A stretch of 64,000 bases of DNA from Penium margaritaceum. Lineage: Eukaryota > Streptophyta > Zygnematophyceae > Desmidiales > Peniaceae. Below the pieces are notes generated by a model, which saw only the letters and a list, made by a program, of their open reading frames with translations, was not told the DNA's origin and ran no database searches. The stretch lies in NCBI GenBank assembly GCA_023375785.1, contig SZWC01001206.1, positions 75,463 through 139,462 of the forward strand, given 5' to 3'. A program made the position numbers and the translations under genes. Of the stretch, positions 10,524-22,559 are shown in pieces. Within the stretch, counting starts at the first letter, position 1; each line of letters starts with the position of its first letter.

Positions 10524-11548
10524 ATGAGTGTGCTCACCACCTTTCCAAGTGGTCTTCACATGCACGAAGTGGCTATTCATGAAGTGTCCAGCTCCTACTC
10601 GCGAAGTGTCCAGCCCCCAAGATCAGCCATGCAAACACTACTTAACTTTGGCTTCCGCCAGATCAGCGAGGAGGAGGCCCATGCTGCCACACAATCAAGG
10701 TTCGCCGACCATTGTACAAAGCTCCCAAATCCAGCAAAATTGCCTCCTTGTCAAAAGCCTGGATGTCCACCAAAAAATACACCGTTGAACCTTATCGTCG
10801 CTGTGGAGTCTGATGAGCCATCTAACGCAAACAGAACTTCCCGATCTCGGGTGCCACCTGCTGTCAAACCGTCAGCGCAGCAGAACAGTTCTGCAACGGG
10901 GAGTAGCTCATGCAACAAGCGGAAGCAAGCCCCGTACGTCAACTGGATTGGAGATGGCCATCTCCAATGCATGCACAGTGCTTGGTGGCTTGCGCATACC
11001 AGGCAGTGAAAGCTTTGCGGACCACTTTTTGGGAGCCAGGTGGGGGCTGCGTGTACGACCAGCTCGCTCCATCAACTGTGCGCGGGTGGTACGGACACGG
11101 CCGTACTGAAATTCTTCCCGAACTCCAAGGTCTAGTGAAGGAAGTGATCCCTATCAAGTTCCAGGGGTCCACGTCTAAGCGCAAGAATGGCCACCAGGGC
11201 AATGAAAGCTTTTTACAACATCATCCAGAGATGGAGTCTGTGTTCTGCAAGCGTTTGGAAGACCTTTATGAGGCAGGGACGCCGTTGACTTCAGGCATGC
11301 TCCAGGGTGTGTTCCATGGCCTCACTTTAGAGCACCATCCGTCAGATGTAAAAGAGAATGGAGACACCATGTCGTTTTCAAGACGGTCGATCAGGCGGTT
11401 TGTGCGCCAAACACTCAAGTGGCATTTTTGTTGTGGAACAACCGTGGCCCAGAAATTGCCAGAGAATTGGGAGGAGCTGAGGGAACGCATGCTGAAGAGG
11501 GCCGCTTCACTTATGCACATGCACATGAGTACCTGCTGTTTGAACTAA
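10524..11548 (+). pseudogene. Pogo/DDE_1-type transposase remnant, N-terminal region
   Basis: Two overlapping frames (10524-11009 and 10910-11548) carry parts resembling the N-terminal half of Tc1/mariner-superfamily DDE_1 transposases. The first ends with KRKQAPYVNW. The second has a helix-turn-helix-like stretch YDQLAPSTVRGWY, then HHPEMESVFCKRLEDLYEAG, FSRRSIRRFVRQTLKW and AQKLPENWEELRERM. The frame change around 10950-10975 looks like a frameshift. The DDE catalytic part expected after LPENWEE is absent downstream, so the copy is truncated or continues across an unrecognised intron. No TIRs found. Family recognition is from motif memory. Confidence 0.5.
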
Positions 11549-12949
11549 GATTCGTGTTTCCATTCATGAACAATGTTAACCATTTGCGTTAGTCAAAACG
11601 GCACTTCTAGAAGTTTCAATCATGGAAACAGTGTTTCCTATTCCAGTATCAGAAGCAAGAAACTGTTTTCCTTTTTCGTGAATTGCAAAGAAGTGGGAAA
11701 AATCTCTTTGGGTTACAGAAACATGGAACAATGTCTCTTTTGATTCAGAAGACATTGAAAACCATTTCCCTCAATGGAAAATTCCTGTTCCGTCAGCTGG
11801 TATTGCAATCCATTTTCTTATAGACAAAACAAGGCAACCGTTTCTGTCACCTGAACAGGATCATTGCTTCTCATGTATTAGTGTCTTCCTGCTTCCTCAA
11901 CAGAACGGTCCTCTTGCATTCTGTAGAACCTTATCTTCCTTTTGCATGAACACCATTTCCCATTCTTATCTTATGGAACAGGCAACTATCGTGTATCATC
12001 TACTGTGTTTTATGATTCTGATTAATAGCTCAAAGGTTTCACCGGTACTAGGTTTGTATCATCCTCCATTTCAGTTGGTTTAACACATTTTTGCACTTTT
12101 GACACTTTTCGACAATGGTGATTCCAACAGTAGGTTTAATCCTAAGATAACAACTTGCTGTATCACTCAGTTCATGAAGTACCTCGTTGAAGACACCCGG
12201 AAGCCGGTAGGATGCCTCACAGGAGGTCGTTCCGTGTTGTGTTGGAGAAGGAGACGTGTGTCACAGAGGAACCCAACATCTTGATGTCCAATGGGAAAGC
12301 CGGAGAATCCCCCTTCTTGCCTCAGAAGCGCAGATGAGTTTCACTGCATCCTCATGAGTTCAGGGAGCTAGAGGTATTTGTTCTTTCTTCCTTGGTTGAA
12401 GCAGGTTCAGACAAACTTGAGGAGAAACTAGTGCACCGGCAGTCATGTCAACCTCTTTCCCTGCTGCAGGCATGGCTTCTAGAGCAGCACGCATATTGCA
12501 TGGCGTTGTTTAGTTTTTCTACCAGCATACTTTCATTGGTGCTTTAGAAGGTACGATGCAAAAATATTCCACCTCACACGCATGTATGTATGTGTCTGAC
12601 ATGACCTTAGACCCCACTTGTAATATGTTAGTATGCAAACCTGAAAACGGTGCCACAAGTTGAATGGCTAGCAAGAATGGGTGCATGTGGCATGTCTATA
12701 GGATGAAAGTCATTGAGGCAACCTTACAAAGTAGTAGAATTCTTTGCCATGAATTTCCACTCGGAATACTTTCAAAAGCTGCAGAAGTTTAACCCTGTTG
12801 GCACAAGGTTCACTCAGGTATGGTCGGCGTTCACAAAGAAGTTTGGGTCACTTGCACATGCTTATTGCCAAGACATCACACTTGCATTTTAGGATTTTCA
12901 GAAGTTTGTATGTGTACACCAATCAGTACCTCTTGCTAATCGCCTTTCT
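11549..12949. other. Unassigned stretch
   Basis: AT-rich sequence with short frames only. No LTR, TIR or coding motif was recognised. It may contain decayed sequence of the preceding transposon. Confidence 0.5.
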
Positions 12950-13711
12950 TGTTGATGTGTTATGCCCCTTGTCCAAAGCTGAAGTTTTGACAGGTAGAGG
13001 ATAGACTAGGCATGCAGTGCTCCTATGGTGGAAGTCTCCTAAATCTAATCTAGATAGACAAGGCATGCATTGCTCCTTTGGAGAAAGTATTGGTCTGAAC
13101 TGGATAGTATAGTTAGCAAAAATTACCAAGGACAACTCCTTGTGGCTTGCACATTCCAAAGTCAGTCTCTTGAGCGAGAAGCACTAATTCAAATCCCATA
13201 GTGGAAAATTTTCTCTGTGACCAAAAGTGGGAGAGGAAGGTTATGAGAGACATCTCAGAACATGCCAAGGTCCTTCCTGGAAGCTGGTACCACTAGGCAC
13301 TCACAAAGAGTACCATGTAGGCAGGAGGGAGGATGCAATCCAGATTTCCCCCAAAATGTCTCCTCCATGGAGACCGTACGCACCTAGGATCAAGGCTGGC
13401 TCTAGGAGTACAAGTGCCTTTCACTTGTGTGTGGTTCATTATAGTTCTTACCTTTGAGATTCCTAACAGAGTTGTCTACCAAACGTAGACACTCAAGAAG
13501 TATTGGTTGGTCTAACCTCCTGGAGTTATCTTCTTGCACAAAAGTGACTAGGTGCTGAGGACACGGTACAAGGACGTGATTTGTATGAACTAATCAATGT
13601 GGAATCATGATTCTAAGCTTGATTTCTCCTCCTGGTTGAGATACTAGGAGCTAACGGCAAGTGCCACTGTGTCAGCCTTGTTTTCTAGTCGGTTGCCTGA
13701 GGTCACTTAAT
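12950..13711 (+). repeat. 5' LTR of copia B
   Basis: It starts TGTTGATG and ends just before the primer site. Middle and end resemble the A- and C-family LTRs (shared block around GTTTTCTAGTC, 13680). A weak tRNA-like pair is present: TGGCTTGCACA at 13143 and AATTCAAATCC at 13186, 43 nt apart. The left edge relies on similarity to the H LTR start. Confidence 0.65.
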
Positions 13712-13714
13712 AAA

Positions 13715-13730
13715 GGGTTATGGGCTAACA
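13715..13730 (+). other. Primer-binding site of B, half-tRNA type
   Basis: GGGTTATGGGC matches the complement of the anticodon arm of initiator tRNA-Met (plant form GGGTTATGGGCCCACCAC), not the tRNA 3' end. Three bases separate it from the LTR. Confidence 0.7.
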
Positions 13731-14094
13731 CTAATTAGTTCAAAGGCATGCTTCCAAGCGCTTTTTCCTCTCCCTCTGTGTTTTACATTGTGCATGAACT
13801 CCATGAGCTCCATCCAGTCCATTAGCCTCAATGGTGGGTGCTGCCACATACCAAACAAGGGCCAAGGATAAGCTCTTTCCTTGGAAGTATGACCCTTGGG
13901 CCGTTTTTAGGATAGGCTCTGCTCTTGCAGGTATGACCCTTGGTTCGCCAAAGTGTTTTCTGCTCTGTTTGTAGGTGACCAATAACTGAGGGGATAAACA
14001 ACTGATCTACACCTTCCATATTGGTAGTAGCCGCTAGCCTAAATTAGCCTGCATCGGCCTCAATGAAGTAGCAAAGTAGAGTAGCAGAGAAGCA

Positions 14095-14970
14095 AGATGA
14101 TGACACCAACGACGCTCATTCTTGAGCAGGTCAATAGTGACATGAAAACGTTCACGGGACTAGGTTTTCTCTTGTGGAAATAGTAGATTGATATTTTCAT
14201 GAGAGTGCTCAAGTACTTGAAGATATTCCTTGGAGAAGAGGTTGAACCACCAAAGGAAGACCATGGATATGAAGCATGGAGTGCTAAAAATGACGTGATA
14301 TTGGTCATCCTTATGACATCAGTGCATGAGTCAAAGCATGCTCATCTCCATGGTAGCACACATGCATCCAAGACATATGGAACGCTTGCACATGTGTACC
14401 AATCAACGGCTCTTAATAATTGCCTCTTCATCATAAAGAAACTGATTGCAATGAGACTGATAGAGGGATAGTTGATGTTGTAGCAGGAAGTCCAAAGAAT
14501 TCATACCGTAGTTCAAAAGATATTGATGAACTGGGAAATTGAGACCAATGTGCAAGCCATAATCCTCCTCATGGTGCTATCTGAAATCTAGGGTCCTCTG
14601 ATCACCTTCTCAGGTGGTTGGAAGGAGGAGGAGCTGACGTATGAGGCAGTTTCCGAGTACGTGAACGCTGAGGCCATGCGTTGCAATGGTAGTGAGGCCA
14701 ATATTTTGGCCCACGCTATACAATACGGTGGTCGTGGTGGAAACAACTCCTCTTCTGGTCAGGGTGGCAATAGAAGCTGTGGTGGTGGAGGAAAAGGCAA
14801 TGGTGGCAGTGGAAGCACTGAAATGCATTTTGGAAAGTGCCATAAGTGCGGCAAGCCTGGAAACTGGACACAAGAGTGTAGGGCTCCCAAGAAGGAAAAC
14901 ATAGGTATGGGTGGCAACAATGAGGGAAAAGGAAGAGGTAGGAAAGATTTGACCAACATGATGGTTGAGA
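14095..14970 (+). pseudogene. Gag remnant of copia B
   Basis: Gag would form the virus-like particle and bind element RNA. A copia gag pattern is visible: FTGLGFLLW-like start, then GPLITFSGGW and the EYVNAEAMRC stretch, a Gly/Asn/Ser-rich linker, and a CCHC knuckle CHKCGKPGNWTQEC at 14838-14879 followed by basic residues. The protease region begins after ~15000. Broken. Confidence 0.75.
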
Positions 14971-15390
14971 GCGTATGTACAATCAAGGGAGTGACACTGC
15001 TCAAGCGTGGACTTTACAAGCTTTAATCTGGCACACACCACCACTCTTGAAGGGAGAAGGATGGGTTCATCTCCATTGGAGACACATGATGTTGCTCAAG
15101 GTATGCCAACGGCAGCTTTGTTTATGCACAAGGCAAGGGAGACAACTTGATCAACATCAACATGAATGGTACTGAGAAACACTTGAAGGTGGAGAACATC
15201 CTCTTTATGCATTTTTATGTGGCAAATTCCTTGTTGGTGTAAGAAATCACGCACCACGATATGGTGACCGTCTTTAGAGGGGGAGGAGGCTGTGATTTTA
15301 AACAACAAGGACATCGAGATCTCCTATGCCAAACAGAGTCTTGTTGCATAGGTTTTCAGAGTTGATGGGTTCTATTTATTACGGACCAAG

Positions 15391-15508
15391 CCCCAAGTAC
15401 TTGCCAACTCTGGAGACTAGTGGCCAAGGGGCATTCAAACAATAACATGTGTGAAGCACATGCTCATCATGCGTTGTCTCTAGTCTCATGGCCGGCATGC
15501 CCTGCACA
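15391..15508 (-). repeat. Fold-back junction with inverted LTR starts
   Basis: 15391-15443 is the reverse complement of the first ~50 bp of the C-family LTR (20913-20960). 15451-15508 is the reverse complement of the first ~50 bp of the D LTR (21672-21720). Both stand head-to-head with the forward C LTR that starts about 15521. A rearrangement involving C and D ends must have produced this. Confidence 0.75.
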
Positions 15509-15520
15509 CTCAGACCCATG

Positions 15521-16232
15521 CCTGGATGGACCAGGCATGCACGGCTCATGTCGAGCAAGTCCCCTCGTTGCGGTCCAACAGGCCAGGCATGCACTGTCCT
15601 TGTTCAAGGATGAGTCCCCTGGGTTTCTGATGATGGCTATTCAGATTGTCAATCTGACCGTACTGATGGAAAGACCAAGTGTCAAACCGTCAGCTGTCCA
15701 AGTTTCAGGCTGATCCAACGGTCGGACTGGAAGATGCAAGATGTGCCTTTGATCAGGGGATGACTTCCCTGATTGAGGGGATGACCTCCTTAACTTAAGG
15801 AGTGACATTGGCAAAGGCGCGCACGCTTCGGCTTAGCCAAGGCGCACGCACTTTGGCTGCCAAAGGCACTCCTAAGCTATTTATGCCTTGTCCTTGCCAT
15901 TGTCTCAACTACTCCTTCACTTGATGCCTCTTGTTTGAGCTGTGCGCTTGAGACTGAGCTTGATATGAACTAAGGTGGTTGTAATCTTGCTCGTGTGAGA
16001 GTGCTGACTTAATTTGTTGGGCTCTCACACCAAGGAAGAAGAAGGCCTAGGGAGCAGGAACCCCTAAGACCTTGCGCGAAAGCACCTGGGCAACAAGGTC
16101 TCACCAGAGGCATAGACAATTCCTTGGGGTTGATCATGATCCTTGGGTGAAACTCCCTTGGACTGTCGGCAGTTGCCATTGTGTTGGCGTTGTTTTCTAG
16201 ACCGGAGCCTCAGGCCATGTGACTCAGGAATG
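15521..16232 (+). repeat. 5' LTR of copia C
   Basis: Co-linear with 20955-21671. It ends ...CTCAGGAATG shortly before the primer site. Its start is replaced by the inverted pieces at 15391-15508. Confidence 0.8.
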
Positions 16233-16240
16233 ACCAAAAA

Positions 16241-16256
16241 GGGTTATGGTCCCACG
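16241..16256 (+). other. Primer-binding site of C, half-tRNA type
   Basis: GGGTTATGGTCCCACG fits the complement of the initiator tRNA-Met anticodon arm with one mismatch in the first 15 bases. No TGGTATCAGAGC-type site is present after this LTR. Confidence 0.75.
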
Positions 16257-16479
16257 CCTAGTGTGAGATTTAGTTGCAAAAAGCATAAAGGTTGCCCAAT
16301 AGCTCAAGAAACGTGCGGAGCGCAGACACTCTATCACACCTGCAGGTGCTCCTCATCGGCCCTCCGTCCAAGACCTCTCATCAGCATGACATTGGCTCGA
16401 TTAGCCTGACATCATCATCAATGGCAGGTGTAGCAGAGCGACCTCAATTGAAGCAGATAAGACTCAACCGCAGGTACCA

Positions 16480-17365
16480 TGGCTCCACCTACCGCCGAGG
16501 AGAAAGGCAAAAGTGTCATCAAGGAAGGCTTGTCGACCAGCACACCTATGGCTACCACCGGAGCTGTGACGTCTACAATAGAAGCAGGGAGTGGCATTCA
16601 TGCGCCCATCCCTAAATTCAATGGGACAGGGTTCTCGCTCTGGAAGTGACAGTTTGATATCATAGTCGATGACCGTGATCTCCTTTCCTACTTCACAGGG
16701 GAGGCTGCCCAACTACTTTCATCCCAACCAGAGGAGTTCGCAGTGTGGAAGCAAGGCAACAAGAAATGCATGCCCATTCTGGTCTTAGCACTACAACAAA
16801 ATCTGTTCTCTCATATCTCCGGCCTCACAAACGCAGTTGAGGCATACAAGACACTATACAAATATACCACAATGACTACCTCGCCAAGCGTTTGCTCATG
16901 CTCCAAAAGTTGCTTAGGATGCAGCTGGCCGAGGACAAGGATGTCCTAAAATTCTTGCAGCAGTTTCAGACTCTTCTTGAGCAAGCCAGCAACATGGGAT
17001 GGAGCTTTCAAGCCGACATGCAGGGGATGATTCTCCTCATGGCTCTTCCACCAAGCTGGGGCCCAATGATCATTGTGATTGGTTGCTGGCCAGAGGACGA
17101 CGTGAAGTACTCCAACATCTTGGAGTGTATCCGCAATGAGGCTATGCGGCGTAACCATAGCGAGGCCAACATTGTAGCCTATGCTAAGGGTGTAGCAGGC
17201 AGCAGCGGCACTAGCAACTTAGGGCAGCGGAAGGGGGCATGTGGCAAGAGGAAGGGCCAGCGACGGCCTGGCAACTGCCATAACTGTGACAATGTAGGGA
17301 ACTGGGCACATGATTGCTGTGCTCCTAAGAAGGAAAGGGGTCAAGGGAGAGGGAGAGAAGGGTGA
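16480..17365 (+). pseudogene. Gag remnant of copia C
   Basis: Visible: PKFNGTGFSLWK near 16612, ALPPSWGPMIIVIGCW near 17047, and the zinc knuckle CHNCDNVGNWAHDC at 17278-17319 with a basic tail. The motif order matches the gags of F, I and J. Broken. Confidence 0.78.
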
Positions 17366-17449
17366 CAAGGGAGGCAAGTGTGGGAAGTAGCCCACTACAC
17401 TGATGGCACATGGCATAAGTGGCGCTGGAAATGCACTCCTTAAGACAAG

Positions 17450-18770
17450 GGCCTTTGCACTTGACTCTGGCACAAATCACCATCCCACCAACGACAAATT
17501 GGGGTTCATCTCCATGGGTCCCTGCCACCTCAACTGCCGTTGTGCTAACAAGAGGGTGAAACCAGGTGAAGGGGTGGGTGACAAGCTGGTCACCATCCAG
17601 GTGAATGGCCAAGAGGAGGAGCTCAAGCTCATCGAGGCGGTCTATCTGCCCAACTTTGCTGCCAGCCTACTCTCTATTTGCAAGATTGCTGACCGAGACA
17701 CGACTGTCGTCTTTGACAAGAACAGGGCCATCATCCTTCCCACAACTGTAGTGAAAGTATAGTATGTTGCAAAGAGTGTGGTGGCCGAGGTTCCACGCAT
17801 GGACGACCATTACATCCTCCAAACCAAGGTGGACGGTGCCGCCAAAGCTGGGGCAGCCATGAGTGCTGGGAGCAGTCAGGTGGTAGAGGCAGAAAGTAGC
17901 CGCCTGTCAACAGCAGCAGATTTAACAAAAGCAGTGGAAGCTACGGCAACCACCCAACCTGAAGTAGTCGCTGAGGCTGCCACGGCATTAGAAGCAAACT
18001 GTGGCCAAGACCTTTAGTACAAGCGCTTGGCCCATGCTGCCCACTCCACGTTAGAGACAATGGGCAAGCACGAGCTGGTGCGCGGCTTGGCCTTGGGGAA
18101 GGGAGAGGGTGTGGGGAAGGGGAAGAACGTATGTGAGGCCTACCTTGTGGGCAAGGCTAAGAGGAGAGGGCGCAAGGGGAACAAGCACGGAAATCTGGCG
18201 AGTGAACCTCTTGAGTTGGTCCACACCAACGTGTGTGGGCCGATGCGGACAGTCTCAGTCGGAGGCTGCAGGTTTTTCCTCACCTTCGCCGATGACAAAA
18301 CCAAAAAAATCTGGACATACTTCATGAATCAGGAGAGTGAGGTAAAAGATCATTTGCAGCACTTTAGCGCAATACTTGAGCAGCAGATTGACAAGAAGGT
18401 CAAGGCCCTTTGTTATGATAACGGCGGGGAGTTAAAATCCTATGAGGGTTGGCTAGTGGAGCAGGGGATACGACAAAAGAGTACGGTACCCGAGTCGCTC
18501 GAGAGCAATGATGTCCTTGAACGGCTCAACCAAACCAACCTCAGGATGGTAAGAATGATGCTGTATGAAGCAAAGCTGCCAAGAAGGTTCTGGGCCAAGG
18601 CTACTAGGACAACGGCCTACAGTATCAACCTCATACCTGGATCAACCCTTTGAGAAAAGGGGAAAAAGAAAGCCGCCAATGACCCCACAAGAGGCGTGGT
18701 CAGGCAAGAAGCCAGATGTCTCGCATCAACGAGTGTTTGGCTACCAGGCCTATGCCAAGAAGTAGACGAG
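17450..18770 (+). pseudogene. Protease-integrase remnant of copia C
   Basis: Protease motif LDSGTNHH near 17461; the GDKLVTIQVNG and AVYLPNFAASLLSI stretch follows. Integrase core: HTNVCGPM near 18220, YDNGGEL near 18417, and LERLNQTN near 18518. Similar in layout to copia A at 100-1500. Broken. Confidence 0.78.
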
Positions 18771-19269
18771 GGAGGGTGCCAGTAAGTTGGATCCGCAAGC
18801 CAAGAAATGCCTGCTCTTTGGATACGATAGTGCCCAATGGTATAACAAGCTCTGGGACCTACAAGGAAAAAAAATTATTCGCAGTAAGAACGTGGAATTT
18901 AATGAGGCGGCAGTAGAAGCAGAGCAGTAGTTCAAGGATGAGCCAGTGCCCAAGCCGCAAAAATCGTTGGTTCTACTGAAGACAGGTGACGAGGCACCAC
19001 AGGGGTCGAGTAGCAGCAAGACATCAGAGACAAGAGGAGTGGTAGCATCAATTACAGCCATGTCCAAGGACTCTGAAGATGAGTTAGATTCCTCCTCCTC
19101 TAATGATGAGACTCTTCCACAGAAGGAAAGTCTCTGGTAAGAGAACCAGAGGAACAAGAACAGCAGCACCAGGAGTAACAATAGCAGACGTCGCTACAGC
19201 GGCAGTAAGGCGGTGCTTGTGCTTATATGTCCCGCCACAACAGTACAATACTACAACCTGCAAATGGAA

Positions 19270-20880
19270 TGGTCTGAGTTCCGCCTTTGCGGCGCAAGGA
19301 GAGCCGTCCATAATGGCAAAAGCGCTTGCTCTACCGGATGGGGCCAAGTGGAAGGCCGCCATCAAAAGTGAGTTAGCCTCACACAAGGAGAACATGACAT
19401 GGAAGTTGGTGGACCGCCCCGCTGGAGCCCACATTGTAGGGTGCAAGTGGTTCATGGTCAAGAAGCTGAAGCAAGATGGGACCATTGACCGCAACAAGGC
19501 GTGGCTAGTGGCCAAGGGTTGCGTAGCGGCCGGGGAGCGAGTACGAGGAGACGTACGCGCCTGTTGTCACCTTTGTAAGGATCTGGTCTTTCCTTGCAAC
19601 AACAACGACCAAGAACTTAGAGGTTGACCTGATGGATGTCAAGACTGCCTTTCTCTATGGAAAGCTGGACAAAGAAGTCCTGATGGAGGTGCATAAGGGG
19701 GTGGATGCACCACTCAAAAAATTTTGCAACCTCGACAAGTCATTGTATGGGCTAAAACAGGCCTTGAGGTGTTGGTAGCAGGACATGGATGCCTTCATGG
19801 AGGGGTCTTGGTACGGTCACTGTAAGAACGACCTCATTATGTACTTACAAGAGGACAAGGATGGCCTCGTCTTGGTGGCTCTTCACGTCAATGACCTGAT
19901 CATCTCCGCATCATTGACAAAACTATTGAAGAACATCAAGATGCAACTGAGCATCCAGTTCCAGATGAAAGACCTGGGACCTCTTGAGTACTTCCTAGGC
20001 ATCAGTGTCACGCGGGACTGCTCAGCCGGTACCATCAGGCTCAGCCAGACCAAATACATTGACCGCATCCTCAAGCATTACGACATGGAGGACTGCAAAC
20101 CTGTCAGCACCCCCATGGCGGTAGACTGCATCCTAACCTCAGCTGCTGCTCCTACCAACAAAGCAGAGTAGGTCGACATGGCAGGCGTGCCATATCAGTC
20201 TGTCGTGGGCGGTCTAATGTACGCGATGGTCGCGACCCGCCCCGACATCTGCCACGTTGTGGAGCACGTAAGCAGGTTTGTGGCCAACCCTGGGCCACAA
20301 CAGTGGCAAGTAGTGAAGCGAGTCTTCCGCTACCTGAAGAGCACGTTGCACCTTGGCATCCAGTACGGTGGGGTGCCACAGTTGGAATCATTGCGGCTCA
20401 TGGTGTACACCGATGCATATTGGGCCAGGAATGTCAACAACCGCAAGTCCATGTCGGGCTACGTGTTTGTGCTGAATGGAGGAGCCGTGTCATGGACAAG
20501 CCACAAGCAGGACTGCGTCTCCCTCTCCACAGCCGAAGCATAGTACATCGCTCTAGTAGAAGTACACAAAGACACAATGGGGTTGGGTAGCCTACTCCAA
20601 GAGATACAAGCACCTCAATTGGCCGCAACGGTGGTCAAGGTGGACAACATTTCTGCCATCAACATGTCAAAAACTGGCATCTTGATGCGGAGGACAAAAC
20701 ACATTGAAGTTCCGTAACACTTCAGTCGCGCCCTGGTGGCTAAGGTAGTAGTGGAGCTGGAGCACATTGCATCCAAGCTCAACCGGACAGACATACTGAC
20801 AAAACCCCTTGACCAAAAACCCCACCTCGCAGGAAGACACGGTATCGGCATGAAGAGCGCAAGTCAGGAAGACTTAAGAA
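19270..20880 (+). pseudogene. RT-RNase H remnant of copia C
   Basis: RT landmarks: ALPDGAKWKAAIKSEL near 19330, VDRPAGAHIVGCKW, DLGPLEYFLGISV near 19972, VGGLMYAMVATRPDI near 20203. RNase H: VYTDAYWARNVNNRKS near 20404 and SWTSHKQDCVSLSTAEA near 20491. The region ends ~30 bp before the polypurine tract. Broken. Confidence 0.8.
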
Positions 20881-20896
20881 AGGACAAGTGGCCAAA

Positions 20897-20912
20897 GGTG
20901 CAAGGGAGAGAT
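20897..20912 (+). other. Polypurine tract of copia C
   Basis: GGTGCAAGGGAGAGAT directly precedes the TGCTATTTG start of the 3' LTR; nearly the same word as in A, J and I. Confidence 0.75.
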
Positions 20913-21671
20913 TGCTATTTGAATGCCCCTTGGCCACTAGTCTCCAGAATTTGCAAGTAGTGGATGGACCAGGCATGCACTACTCATGTAAAGTAAGTCC
21001 CCTGGGTCCGGTCCAACAGGCCAGGCATGCACTGTCCTTGTTCAAGGATAACTCCCCTGGGTTTTTGATGATGGCTGTTCAGATTGTCAATCCGACCGTA
21101 CCTGTGGAAAGACCAGGTGTCAAACTGTCAGCTGTCCAAGTTCTGGGCTTATCCAATGGTTGGATTGGAAGATGCAAGATGTGCCTTGGAACAGGGGATG
21201 ACTTCCCTGATCAAGGGGATGACCTCCTTAAATTAAGGAGTGACATCGACCAGGGCGAGTGTGCTTCGGCTTAGCCGAGGCGTGTGCTTTGGCTACCAAA
21301 GGCACTCTTGAGCTATTTATGCCTTGTAATTGCCATTGTCTCAACTACTCCTTCACTTGATGTCTCTTGTTTGAGCTGTGCGCTTGAGACTTAGCTTGAT
21401 ATAAATTGCTAAGGTGGTTGTAATCTTGATCGTGTGAGAGTGCTGACATAATTTGTTGGGCTCTCATACCAAGGAAGAAGAAGGCTTGTGGAGTGGGAGC
21501 CCCTAAGACCTTGAGCAAAAACACCTCGGTAACTAGGTCTCACCAGAGGCATAGTCAATTCCATGGGGTTGATTGTGATCCTTGGGCGAAATTCCCTTGG
21601 ACTGTTGGCAGTTGCCTTTGTGTTTGCGCTGTTTCCTAGACCGGAGCCTCAGGCCACGTGACTGAGGAATG
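20913..21671 (+). repeat. 3' LTR of copia C
   Basis: It starts TGCTATTTG after the polypurine tract and ends ...GAGGAATG where the D LTR begins. Block near 21600 resembles the A and B LTR ends. Confidence 0.8.
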
Positions 21672-22208
21672 TGTAGGGAATGCCGGCCATGAGACTAGAG
21701 AAGACGCATGATGAGCGTGCGCTCCACACACATCAGACCCAGCGTCCTCCATATGCTACAGCTCGCGACTCACGTGCCTCGGCTCTAGCTCTGTCGCATG
21801 CCCATGCTCCATTCTCTCACTTGGTCACTTGGTGTTACCAAACGTAGATTATATTTTGAATCTCCGGGGATGTACTTGATGAGTTTGCAAAGAGACCAAG
21901 AATAGACCTTAGTTATTGCGTGACAAAGAATACGAGAGACCACGTGGGCCAGTAGACCGAGAAATTGATCTAAGGGCGGCTTTTGCCTCAATTAGTGGGG
22001 GCAAGCTCGCTTGACCGGCAGACCTTGCTGCCTGGCCACGTGGAGCAAAGCAAGAAAGTTGTGCTACTCTCCTTTGCCCTCTTGTCTGTGAGACTTTGGC
22101 ACTTAGTGTCGAAAACGTAGCCATGGTCATGACTATTTTTGACCTAGCTCCATCCATTCATCACTATTTTCAGTGATTCCACTTGCATTGTGAAGCACTC
22201 GCGATTCT
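21672..22208 (+). repeat. 5' LTR of D
   Basis: Starts TGTAGGGAATGCC at the end of the C 3' LTR and ends just before the primer site. An inverted copy of its first ~50 bp lies at 15451-15508. No second D LTR was seen, so the 3' limit rests on the primer site. Confidence 0.6.
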
Positions 22209-22210
22209 GA

Positions 22211-22222
22211 TGGTATCAGAGC
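22211..22222 (+). other. Primer-binding site of D, initiator tRNA-Met 3' end
   Basis: TGGTATCAGAGC is the standard complement of the 3' end of plant initiator tRNA-Met. The same site is used by E at 51401. Confidence 0.85.
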
Positions 22223-22559
22223 AGGTCCATTGGCCTGCAGTTGTGGGAGTGGAGCGGAAATTGTAAGTCATCCAAAATGGGCACGAGAGGCAAAAACTCC
22301 ATTTCGAGAAGCTAGCCAGTCAAGGATATACCCGATCTGAACTGATCAGATCACAAGACCAGGATGGAGGTAGGAGTGCCTAGGGCGTGCGAGGCCAAAG
22401 GAAGGGGCCAAGGAGAGGAATCGGCGGCAAGGGCGGACACCACGGGCTGCGTGGCCATTGGTGGTTCCCGTAAGGAGCTGCTGATAATCAAGGGCAAGGG
22501 GGCATATACACCTTGCGCACTGAGCTAAGAGAAGCAGGCAGTAATAGCTTTTCCATGAG

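Larger units (their letters stand above)
12950..15390 (+). mobile_element. Ty1/copia element B, 5' portion
   Basis: Parts seen: 5' LTR, primer site, leader, gag with zinc knuckle, and the beginning of the protease region, before sequence from other elements takes over at 15391. Its LTR and Gly/Asn-rich gag resemble those of minus-strand element H, so B and H are probably one family. It is broken in numerous places; no intact gag or pol remains. Confidence 0.8.
15521..21671 (+). mobile_element. Ty1/copia element C
   Basis: Order: 5' LTR (its first bases lie in the fold-back junction), half-tRNA primer site, gag, protease, integrase, RT, RNase H, polypurine tract, 3' LTR. All domains can be placed, but the element carries roughly ten or more breaks. 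The LTRs differ by ~11-12% over the ~275 bp compared by eye, several million years if angiosperm rates apply. The 3' LTR runs directly into the D LTR. Confidence 0.87.

Noticed and set aside
14610-15044. Minus-strand protein of 144 codons over the B gag
   Set aside because: It is opposite the Gly/Asn-rich gag linker, whose codon bias opens the reverse frame.
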